From the NCBI GenBank assembly GCA_028696755.1, contig JAQVGK010000279.1:1-5292 (forward strand): a DNA stretch of 5,292 bases. Reading direction: 5' to 3'. Below are positions 1-5,292 of this stretch, in pieces (within the stretch, counting starts at the first letter, position 1; each line of letters begins with the position of its first letter). A program made the position numbers and the translations under genes. The stretch is from Bacteroidales bacterium (GTDB taxonomy: Bacteria; Bacteroidota; Bacteroidia; Bacteroidales; ML635J-15). The notes beneath the pieces are model-generated. The model worked only from the letters and a program-made list of their open reading frames with translations. It searched no databases and was not told the origin of the DNA.

Positions 1-1350
1 ATCGACAGGTTGCACTTCGAGAACATCGTACAAGTCTGTTAACAGCGAAATGTCGCGAGCTTGCGTTGCAGGATTGCAGCTTACATAAACAATTTTTTGC
101 GGGGCTGCTTCTCTGATTACTTTTGCAACATTTTCGTGAATTCCGGCTCGTGGTGGATCCAAAATTATTGTATCTGGCTGACCGTTTTGAGCAATAAAAT
201 CTGCTGTAAGCAAATCTTTCATATCGCCTGCGTAAAAAACTGTGTTTGATATATTGTTTATTGCAGAATTTTCTCTTGCATCCTCAATTGCCTCGGGAAC
301 AGATTCTATTCCAACAACTTTTTTACAATGAGGAGCTACAAAATTTGCGATGGTACCTGTCCCAGTATAAAGGTCGTAAACAATCTCGTTAGCAGTTACG
401 CCAGCAAATTCGAGTGTTTTACGGTAAAGAGTTAATGCCTGATCTGTATTGGTTTGAAAAAACGATTTTGGTCCGATTTTAAAATTCAAGCCATCCATTT
501 CCTCGTAAATAAAATCGCGTCCCTTAAAACAAATTACTTCCTGATCATAAATAGAATCGTTGAATTTCTCGTTAATTACATATTGCAAAGAAGTTATTTG
601 TGGAAATTCAGTAGTAATAAAATTCATCAAAGCTTGAATTAGCTCTTTCTCGTTTTTATTAAAGATTACAACTACCATCACTTCGCCTGTTGATGCTGTT
701 CTAATCATTACATTTCGCATCATTCCTTCGTGCGATCGGCTATTGTAATAATCGTAACCTTCAACACGGGTGAATTCTCTCAATTTATTACGAATTTCGT
801 TAGATGGATCGGCCTGCAACCAACATTTTTCAACATCAATTATTCGGTCGAACATTCCTTGAACATGGAATCCTAGTCCTTCAAGACTTCGGTCATTTTT
901 ATCCATTTCTGGCTCATGTGTTTCTAACCAACGACGATTTGCAAAGGTAAATTCCAGTTTATTACGATAAAACTTATCATTAGATGCTCCAATTATTGGA
1001 TTTATCCTAAGATTTCTTAATCCACCTATGCGACTAAGTTGGTCAAAAACTTGCTTTTCTTTATACTGCAATTGTTTTTCGTATGGTAGCATTTGCCATT
1101 TGCACCCACCACATTTTCCAAAATGTGCACAAAATGGCTCGGTTCTGTCTTTCGAAAATTCTTTTATTCGTAACAATTTAGATTCGGCATAAGCCTTTCT
1201 TGTACGAGTAAGTTGAACATCAACAATATCTCCTGGTATTACACCACGAACAAAAATCACATAATTATTATGCCTTCCAATTGACACTCCCTCTGCTGCA
1301 ATGTCGGTAATTTCAAGATTTTCGATTAACGGATACTTCTTTCTTGCCAC
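1..1350 (-). CDS. rlmD: 23S rRNA (uracil-C5)-methyltransferase RlmD (RumA), 3' end cut by window edge
   Basis: The family uses S-adenosylmethionine to methylate C5 of a 23S rRNA uracil (U1939 in E. coli). Translating the minus strand from GTG at 1350 gives 450 codons with no stop. An N-terminal TRAM-like RNA-binding domain covers about residues 8-64. Four cysteines (C74, C80, C83 of CxxxxxCGGC, and C176) match the [4Fe-4S] ligands of RlmD. The SAM-binding motif DLYTGTGT is at 326-333, DPPRAG at 398-403, and the catalytic Cys is C425 in YVSCNPAT. The frame leaves the window at VQPVD; relatives continue about 20 residues further, so little is missing. GTG is chosen because the protein is homologous from there and a promoter lies about 17 bases upstream. 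It is transcribed divergently from the ompH-like operon. The iron-sulfur cysteines favour RlmD over TrmA; the exact target uracil is inferred. Confidence 0.93.
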   Translation of the reverse strand, partial: MARKKYPLIENLEITDIAAEGVSIGRHNNYVIFVRGVIPGDIVDVQLTRTRKAYAESKLLRIKEFSKDRTEPFCAHFGKCGGCKWQMLPYEKQLQYKEKQVFDQLSRIGGLRNLRINPIIGASNDKFYRNKLEFTFANRRWLETHEPEMDKNDRSLEGLGFHVQGMFDRIIDVEKCWLQADPSNEIRNKLREFTRVEGYDYYNSRSHEGMMRNVMIRTASTGEVMVVVIFNKNEKELIQALMNFITTEFPQITSLQYVINEKFNDSIYDQEVICFKGRDFIYEEMDGLNFKIGPKSFFQTNTDQALTLYRKTLEFAGVTANEIVYDLYTGTGTIANFVAPHCKKVVGIESVPEAIEDARENSAINNISNTVFYAGDMKDLLTADFIAQNGQPDTIILDPPRAGIHENVAKVIREAAPQKIVYVSCNPATQARDISLLTDLYDVLEVQPVD

Positions 1351-1366
1351 TTTGTTTAGTTTTGTG

Positions 1367-1397
1367 CAAAAGTAAAAAAATAATGAGTTCGAGCAAA
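1367..1397 (-). promoter_or_regulatory. Bacteroidota-type promoter of rlmD
   Basis: Read on the minus strand, TTTG (1397-1394) is followed after exactly 19 bases by TACTTTTG (1374-1367). This fits the Bacteroidota primary sigma consensus TTTG-N19-TAnnTTTG completely. The expected transcription start is near 1360, giving a leader of only about 10 bases before the GTG at 1350, with no Shine-Dalgarno sequence. The start point is inferred from box spacing. Confidence 0.8.
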
Positions 1398-1401
1398 CTT
1401 G

Positions 1402-1413
1402 AGAACAAATACC
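1402..1413. repeat. 12-bp direct repeat, left copy
   Basis: AGAACAAATACC, identical to 1713-1724. It could be a target-site duplication of the element between the copies; the empty site would then read straight on into the sequence after 1724. Confidence 0.7.
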
Positions 1414-1420
1414 CAGGGTC

Positions 1421-1706
1421 AACGCATTAAAATGCCTTTAATAAAACTCATATAATAAGGGAATAAGGTTGGTTTTGATTTGAATAAAACATTACTATTA
1501 AGGTTAAACTCGTTAATAAGGTTTGTTTATATCCAATAAAAACCATATTTCTTTTTTTCCACCTTAATAGTAAGAAATATCCCCATGTTGCTAGACCTTA
1601 TTCCCTTATTTAATGATTATTTCGGTAATAAATAACTGTGCGAAGATGACATCGACATTGTACCAAAGAATAATATGGCAAAGGTATTAGGAAATTTTAA
1701 TGCGTT
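1421..1706. repeat. Outer 13-bp inverted repeat (arms 1421-1433 and 1694-1706)
   Basis: AACGCATTAAAAT on the left is the exact reverse complement of ATTTTAATGCGTT on the right. The arms lie 6-7 bases inside the 12-bp direct repeats, so they are candidate terminal inverted repeats. Their midpoint (1563.5) is offset from the centre of the inner palindrome (1532) because the right side carries about 63 more bases than the left between the outer and inner arms. Confidence 0.75.
1454..1610. repeat. 157-bp nested palindrome centred on 1532
   Basis: Three arm pairs share the same centre. AATAAGGGAATAAGGT (1454-1469) pairs with 1595-1610 over 16 bp. TTACTATTAAGGT (1492-1504) pairs with 1561-1573 over 13 bp. 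GGTTT (1520-1524) pairs with AAACC (1540-1544). The stems are separated by internal loops of about 21-22 bases (1470-1491 and 1574-1594) and by unequal 15- and 16-base segments. A transcript from either strand would form one long rod-like hairpin, and the DNA could extrude as a cruciform. There is no T-run of a simple terminator. Confidence 0.75.
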
Positions 1707-1732
1707 ACTCATAGAACAAATACCGAAATAAT
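1616..1732. repeat. 12-bp inverted repeat (arms 1616-1627 and 1721-1732)
   Basis: ATTATTTCGGTA is the reverse complement of TACCGAAATAAT. The left arm lies inside the candidate element and the right arm overlaps its right edge, so this pairing crosses the 1421/1706 pairing instead of nesting in it. The two could be alternative folds, or the pair could be a chance match in AT-rich sequence. Confidence 0.55.
1713..1724. repeat. 12-bp direct repeat, right copy
   Basis: AGAACAAATACC, identical to 1402-1413. Its last four bases also form part of the inverted-repeat arm at 1721-1732. Confidence 0.7.
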
Positions 1733-1810
1733 AACAGCCAAAACTTATAATTCTCTTAACCATAAATTATCTCTGTTTTCACTTTTGTATCTGTAAGACT
1801 CATTTATCAA

Positions 1811-1844
1811 AAACCTTGACTGAACAAATTGAAAGTCAAGGTTT
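1811..1844. repeat. Stem-loop, 11-bp perfect stem
   Basis: AAACCTTGACT (1811-1821) is followed by a 12-base loop and AGTCAAGGTTT (1834-1844). It is not followed by a T-run on either strand, and no gene ends near it, so it is not a standard intrinsic terminator. It could be part of an unrecognised small RNA. Confidence 0.65.
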
Positions 1845-1874
1845 ATAAAACAATGCAAATCTCTTTTGGCGTGA

Positions 1875-1902
1875 GTTTTTGGAGCCTTAAGCATCCAAAA
1901 AC
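1875..1902. repeat. Stem-loop, 9-bp perfect stem
   Basis: GTTTTTGGA (1875-1883) pairs with TCCAAAAAC (1894-1902) around a 10-base loop that can form two more G-C pairs. A T-run forms part of the stem, not a tail. It lies 31 bases after the previous stem-loop, so the two may belong to one folded RNA. Confidence 0.55.
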
Positions 1903-2022
1903 CATGACAAAAGAACCTATAAACTTGAGTAAAAATCAAAAACTGTCACGCTTATCTGTGCCTACTTTGTCACAAATCCCGAAATATTAACTAATTATTA
2001 ACCGAAAACTCAAAAAATTTCA

Positions 2023-2030
2023 TACTTTTG
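2023..2030 (+). promoter_or_regulatory. Bacteroidota -7 box of the ompH-like operon
   Basis: TACTTTTG matches TAnnTTTG exactly and is identical to the -7 box of rlmD on the other strand. Transcription should begin near 2037, giving a leader of about 15 bases to the ATG at 2052. No clear TTTG/TTG -33 element lies 19-21 bases upstream, so the promoter may be weaker or need an activator. Confidence 0.65.
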
Positions 2031-2051
2031 CATTACTAAAAACAATTTATA

Positions 2052-2675
2052 ATGGAAAATTCAAAATTCTCGAAAATCTCCCTCATTATCAGCGGCATTG
2101 CTTTAGCAACAAGTATAGTTGTATTAATTATTAGTTTTTCTTCTAAAAAAGGGCCCGAAACAGATTCCTCAAAACATTCAGGAAATGTTTCTATCGACAC
2201 TACTGGTAAAGCAAATATTGCATATGTAAATTTGGATACTATTTTAGCTGAATATGATTTCTCAATAAAACTCCAAGAAGATCTTTTAACTCAACAGAAA
2301 AAAGCCGAGGCAAATTTTAATGCAAAAATGGCTGCACTTGAAAAGAAATACAAGGATTTTCAGGAAAAGGCAAGACTAGGAAGCTTTCTTTCGCAGTCTA
2401 GTATGGAATCTCAACAACAAGAGCTAATGCAGGAAGAAGCCAATCTACAAAGATACCAGCAAGAAGCAACTAATGAGTTACTAATGCTTCAAGACTCTCT
2501 TAATAATGTAATTTTTGATTCTGTTGTAAATTTCATTAACGAAGAGTACAAAGACAAATACATGCTTATCCTCGGAAATATTGCGGGTGCCAACATTATC
2601 TATGCTGCAGATGGTCTAGATATTACAAGGGATGTTGTTGATCAACTTAACGAGAGGTATAAAAAGTCTAAATAG
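2052..2675 (+). CDS. OmpH/Skp-like periplasmic protein, N-terminally membrane-anchored
   Basis: Skp/OmpH proteins are periplasmic chaperones that hold unfolded outer-membrane proteins in a coiled-coil cavity. This 207-residue protein begins with a hydrophobic segment at about residues 9-29, followed by KK and a polar linker. With no signal-peptidase or lipobox motif evident, it looks like a membrane anchor. The OmpH domain starts at about residue 55 (IAYVNLDTILAEY). A charged, Gln/Glu/Lys-rich coiled coil fills about 70-150, and a conserved-looking C-terminal segment follows (LGNIAGANIIYAADGLDIT, about 173-191). The length fits the Bacteroidota OmpH family. ATG at 2052 is the natural start: it lies 21 bases after the -7 box, and the hydrophobic helix begins soon after. 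It is the first gene of a three-gene operon. The family call is firm; the client proteins are unknown. Confidence 0.88.
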   Translation: MENSKFSKISLIISGIALATSIVVLIISFSSKKGPETDSSKHSGNVSIDTTGKANIAYVNLDTILAEYDFSIKLQEDLLTQQKKAEANFNAKMAALEKKYKDFQEKARLGSFLSQSSMESQQQELMQEEANLQRYQQEATNELLMLQDSLNNVIFDSVVNFINEEYKDKYMLILGNIAGANIIYAADGLDITRDVVDQLNERYKKSK

Positions 2676-2688
2676 GTTATTACCATTT

Positions 2689-3936
2689 ATGAGTTTTGCC
2701 GACAATTATTTTAAGCGGTATAAATCACAACCGAAGATATTTAGTGATAATCCCTGTAGCAATACGGGGATTATTGTTGTAATACCATGTTTCAACGATC
2801 CATTTATTTTAAAAACTCTTGATTCTCTCGAGTCGGCAAAAAGTATTGACTGCAATATCGAAGTTATAGTAATTGTAAATTCAGGCGAGAATACCGACAA
2901 ATCAATCGTTGAAGAAAATCGAAGAACTTTCGAGTTGCTCCAAGAACTTGCACGCAAAAATCATTTTACAAAATTTAAGCTTTTACCAACTCTAATTGAA
3001 GGTACGTCAAGGAAAATTGCAGGGGTAGGATTTGCCCGTAAAACAGGAATGGACGAAGCTATACGCAGATTCGATATTATCGACAATAAGGATGGAATTA
3101 TTTGTTCTCTTGACGCCGATACTCTGGTATCTGAGGATTATTTTACCGAAATTAAACACTTCTACGAACTGAATAAAAAAGCAGGAGCTTGCATTTTTCA
3201 GTTTCAGCATAATTTTGATAAAACATTATTTACCTCAGAAGAGATCGAGGCTTGTAAGCTTTACGAAATTTATCTTCGATATTTTAGATTATCACTCGAA
3301 CACACAGGTTTTCCATACCCGATTCACACAATCGGCTCCTGCTTTAGTGTAAAAGCCGAAAACTATTGTAAAGCTGGTGGAATGTCAACCCGACAAGGAG
3401 GCGAAGATTTTTATTTTCTTCATAAACTTGCTCCAATGTGCAATATTGGAACTGTCAAGCAAGCCATTGTTTTTCCAGCACCACGAATTTCGGACAGAGT
3501 TCCTTTTGGCACTGGACCATCAGTTAGAAAAATTATTGGGGAGTCATCTTACAAAGTCTATAACTTCCAGCTTTTTGTTTTGTTGAAACAGTTTTTCGAT
3601 AATCTCGAAGTTATTTATCAAAATTCAGAAGATTATACAAACCTAATTCCTGAAGAAATCCTGCAATACTCAGGAATGGCTTACTTAAATGATACAATCT
3701 CAGAATGTAAAAGCAATTCAACTAATTTTCAGAGTTTCAGAAAGAGATTTTTTACAAACTTTGACGCATTTTACATTATCAGATTTTTAAATTCGTTTGA
3801 AAATGATAGTAGTTTTGAACCTGAGGATGTGCAAGTTTGTACAGAAAAATTGCTATTAGAAAAGAATGATTCTATTACGATTCACAATACCGAATCAATT
3901 TACAACTTAGTTATGAAGGCTGATGTTCAGCAATAA
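2689..3936 (+). CDS. Family 2 (GT-A) glycosyltransferase, cytosolic
   Basis: It is expected to transfer a sugar from a nucleotide-sugar donor to an unknown acceptor. From ATG at 2689 the protein has 415 residues. The GT-A fold opens with IIVVIPCFND (28-37) and continues with VIVIVNSGENTD (59-70). The metal-binding DxD motif is DAD at 142-144 in CSLDADTL, and GGEDFYFL (237-244) carries the likely acidic catalytic residues. The C-terminal part, about 290-415, is mostly polar and helical-looking with no recognised domain. No membrane segment is visible, unlike polymerising GT2 enzymes. An earlier in-frame ATG at 2632 would overlap ompH by 44 bases and add 19 non-family-like residues, so 2689, 13 bases after the ompH stop, is preferred. 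A role in envelope glycan or glycoconjugate synthesis is inferred only from family and context. Confidence 0.85.
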   Translation: MSFADNYFKRYKSQPKIFSDNPCSNTGIIVVIPCFNDPFILKTLDSLESAKSIDCNIEVIVIVNSGENTDKSIVEENRRTFELLQELARKNHFTKFKLLPTLIEGTSRKIAGVGFARKTGMDEAIRRFDIIDNKDGIICSLDADTLVSEDYFTEIKHFYELNKKAGACIFQFQHNFDKTLFTSEEIEACKLYEIYLRYFRLSLEHTGFPYPIHTIGSCFSVKAENYCKAGGMSTRQGGEDFYFLHKLAPMCNIGTVKQAIVFPAPRISDRVPFGTGPSVRKIIGESSYKVYNFQLFVLLKQFFDNLEVIYQNSEDYTNLIPEEILQYSGMAYLNDTISECKSNSTNFQSFRKRFFTNFDAFYIIRFLNSFENDSSFEPEDVQVCTEKLLLEKNDSITIHNTESIYNLVMKADVQQ

Positions 3937-3947
3937 CATCAAATATT

Positions 3948-4520
3948 ATGAATACAGATTTTCGCATAGAACCACTAAGTATTTCCAACTGGGACAAATT
4001 TGAAGAGCTTTTCGGATTAAGAGGTGCCTGTGCAAATTGCTGGTGTATGCATTTTCGTCTCTCACCTGCCGAATTTGAAAACGGAAAAAAGAGTGAGGCT
4101 AACAAAAACGCCATGAAAAATCTTGTGTCTGCTGGAAATCCAGCCGGGCTAATTGGTTTTATGGGAGACAAACCTGTTGCATGGTGTGCCTTTGCTCCTC
4201 GCCAACATTTTGCAAAACTTGCCCGCTCACGCATCCACAAACCAATCGATAATCAGCCAGTATGGTCGGTTCCGTGCACATTCGTAACCAAAGAATATCG
4301 CAATAAAGGCATTTCGATATTAATGTTAAAGTCACTTATCGAATATGCAAAAAACAATGGAATAAAAATAATCGAAGCATACCCAACCATTCCTACTGCC
4401 GGAAAACTTCCAGATGCTTTTGCATGGATTGGACTGTATTCATCTTTCGAAAAAGCAGGATTTAAAATCGTTGACCAAACCTCGAAGAACAGACCTATGG
4501 TGAGGTTTTATTGTGGGTGA
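3948..4520 (+). CDS. GNAT-family N-acetyltransferase with N-terminal cysteine cluster
   Basis: GNAT enzymes move an acetyl group from acetyl-CoA to an amine; the substrate here cannot be predicted. The 190-residue protein has a strand VPCTFVTKEY (108-117) leading into the acetyl-CoA loop RNKGIS (118-123). This differs from the usual R/QxxGxG/A in having Ser at the last position. The following helix is SILMLKSLIEYAKNNG (123-138), and GLYSSFEKAGFKIV near 167-180 is the typical C-terminal GNAT segment. An N-terminal cluster C28-x2-C31-W-C33-M-H35 resembles a subgroup of GNATs with a CWCMH-type motif; whether it binds metal is unknown. The start lies 11 bases after the glycosyltransferase stop, so it is probably the last gene of the operon. 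No strong terminator follows. Confidence 0.87.
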   Translation: MNTDFRIEPLSISNWDKFEELFGLRGACANCWCMHFRLSPAEFENGKKSEANKNAMKNLVSAGNPAGLIGFMGDKPVAWCAFAPRQHFAKLARSRIHKPIDNQPVWSVPCTFVTKEYRNKGISILMLKSLIEYAKNNGIKIIEAYPTIPTAGKLPDAFAWIGLYSSFEKAGFKIVDQTSKNRPMVRFYCG

Positions 4521-4718
4521 AACTCTTTAAAATGGTGCAGCTTTAAAATTTTAATACTAGAAGAACATCTTTCACATTAACTTACCAGCATTTTTACTAA
4601 ATTTGTCAATCGAAAATTGAAAATAATTACCGATTGTATAAACATATCTTTAAAGTTTTGATGCAAGAATTACTTAACGAGAATAAATCGTTTACCATAA
4701 ATTGGAAATAAATTCATT
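4521..4718. other. AT-rich intergenic region before the nuclease gene
   Basis: No gene is seen. TTAAAATTTTAA (4543-4554) is a perfect AT-only palindrome, and CAATCG (4607-4612) pairs with CGATTG (4631-4636). AAGTTTTG (4653-4660) is one mismatch from the Bacteroidota -7 box, but its best -33 candidate (TTG at 4634-4636) is spaced too closely, so the nuclease promoter remains uncertain. There is no convincing intrinsic terminator for the upstream operon. Confidence 0.45.
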
Positions 4719-5292
4719 ATGAGCAAAAAACAACTAACAATAAAGAAGTTAATAGCAGAAGCGAAGGAATTTTGTATTAATGAGTCGCAAGTAAAAAAAG
4801 AATTCCTTTAAGGAGTTACTGACGGAAAGGCGGTGGGGACCCATATTGAACACAAATTTCAGCAGCAACTGTTGTTAAAATACAAGACGATTATTGGATC
4901 CTCAGCAATAGGAATAGACCTTCCTGATGCAAAGATTTTAACCGACATTAAGGTAACATCAATAAAACAGCCTCAATCTTCTTGTCCGTTTAAGGATGCA
5001 AAGCAAAAGATATTTGGATTAGGCTATAACCTTTTGGTTTTTGTTTATGATAAGATAGATGATCCAAGCTCTAAAACCTCAACTCTTGAATTTGTGAGTT
5101 GTGCATTTGTTTCAAAAGAAAGAACAGCGGATTATACCACTACATTTAGGTTAAGAGAAATGCTTAATGATAATGCGAATCTCGAAGATGTTGTAGCATA
5201 TTTGAATGATAAAAATATCCCTGCAGATGATATCACATTACAAAATCTTGCAGAATTAATTTTATCAAATCCACCTGAACAAGGTTATTTAA
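4719..5292 (+). pseudogene. PD-(D/E)XK restriction-endonuclease-like gene with in-frame stop at codon 31; 3' end beyond window
   Basis: Restriction enzymes of this fold cut double-stranded DNA using a metal-bound acidic triad. From ATG at 4719 the frame encodes 30 residues (MSKKQLTIKKLIAEAKEFC onward), then TAA at 4809-4811. It resumes in the same frame with GVTDGKAVGTHIEHKF and runs without another stop to the edge, 191 codons in all. The probable active site is the Asp of GID (near codon 66) and DIK (about 9 residues later) in LTDIKVTS, followed by QPQSSCPFKDAKQKIFGLGY and LVFVYDK, which resemble known restriction endonucleases from memory. A GTG at 4833, with TAAGGAG at 4809-4815 before it, could restart translation but would lose the GVTDGKA segment. 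The stop could be real inactivation, readthrough or a sequencing error. No methyltransferase is in the window. The family call rests on motif recognition. Confidence 0.75.

Larger units (their letters stand above)
1402..1724. mobile_element. Candidate small non-autonomous (MITE-like) element with flanking direct repeats
   Basis: A 12-bp direct repeat, AGAACAAATACC, occurs at 1402-1413 and 1713-1724. Just inside it lies a 13-bp perfect inverted repeat, AACGCATTAAAAT at 1421-1433 with its complement at 1694-1706, set in by 7 and 6 bases. The interior (about 300 bases) has no plausible gene and carries a further nested palindrome. Direct repeats around inverted repeats around a non-coding, foldable core is the architecture of a miniature transposable element with target duplication. 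Weaker similarity continues inward (CATAT at 1449 against ATATG at 1673). Problems are the offset between the direct and inverted repeats and the long 12-bp duplication, which only some transposase families make. No parent element was recognised. It sits just upstream of the rlmD promoter and leaves it intact. Confidence 0.4.
1733..2020. other. Non-coding stretch between the repeat element and the ompH-operon promoter
   Basis: No credible gene is present. A 64-codon minus-strand frame at 1745-1939 has low-complexity, non-family-like content and no start signal. The stretch holds two stem-loops (annotated separately), a repeated TGTCAC (1944-1949 and 1968-1973) and a small palindrome TTTGTCACAAA (1966-1976). 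It may be a long 5' regulatory region, a small RNA locus or decayed sequence; nothing here decides between them. Confidence 0.5.

Noticed and set aside
1679..1686. Minus-strand TACCTTTG as a second rlmD promoter
   Set aside because: The -7 box matches, but no TTTG/TTG lies about 19 bases upstream of it, and a better promoter exists at 1367-1397.
1402..1724. Integron attC site or CRISPR-type repeat
   Set aside because: There are no attC core sites and no regularly spaced repeat units; the repeats are inverted arms plus one direct pair.
1875..1902. Stem-loop as an intrinsic terminator
   Set aside because: The T-run is inside the stem and no gene ends toward it; both flanking genes point away from this region.
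1745..1939. 64-codon minus-strand reading frame in the long intergenic region
   Set aside because: It spans the two stem-loops, has no promoter or start signal, and its translation resembles no protein family; an AT-rich chance frame is likelier.
1966..1976. TTTGTCACAAA as an operator (CRP/FNR-like)
   Set aside because: The half-sites are only 5 bp and too close together for those regulators; short palindromes are common in such sequence.
2632..2688. Upstream in-frame ATG as the start of the glycosyltransferase
   Set aside because: It would overlap ompH by 44 bases and add residues unlike the family, whereas ATG 2689 gives normal spacing and a sensible N-terminus.
3911..4240. 109-codon minus-strand frame opposite the GNAT gene
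   Set aside because: It is antisense to a well-supported GNAT coding region and has no family resemblance.

Overview
The window looks like a chromosomal stretch of a Bacteroidota (Bacteroidetes) bacterium. The evidence is low G+C, two matches to the Bacteroidota -7 promoter box TAnnTTTG, no Shine-Dalgarno sequence before most starts, and a membrane-anchored OmpH/Skp-type protein and an RlmD-type methyltransferase of the kind common in that phylum. A genus cannot be assigned from this sequence.

Layout. Positions 1-1350 (minus strand) hold most of rlmD, a 23S rRNA uracil-C5 methyltransferase, cut by the left edge. A good Bacteroidota promoter lies just upstream of its GTG start. About 700 bases without a gene follow (1351-2051). 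The left half (1402-1724) is dense in repeats: a 12-bp direct repeat encloses a 13-bp inverted repeat, which encloses a 157-bp nested palindrome. It looks like a small non-autonomous (MITE-like) element or a strongly folded RNA/DNA structure. The right half holds two isolated stem-loops and the promoter of the next operon.

Positions 2052-4520 are a compact plus-strand operon of three genes, with gaps of 13 and 11 bases: an OmpH/Skp-like periplasmic chaperone-type protein, a cytosolic family 2 glycosyltransferase, and a GNAT acetyltransferase with a cysteine cluster. Their co-transcription is well supported, but a shared pathway is not evident. An envelope-related role for the first two is an inference.

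After a 198-base gap, positions 4719-5292 encode a PD-(D/E)XK restriction-endonuclease-like protein that runs off the right edge. Its reading frame holds an ochre stop at codon 31, with apparently conserved protein on both sides in the same frame. The copy is therefore probably a recently inactivated (or recoded, or mis-sequenced) restriction gene. No methyltransferase partner is visible here.

No tRNA, rRNA, CRISPR array or transposase gene was seen. The least explained items are the 1402-1724 repeat element and the stop-interrupted nuclease.
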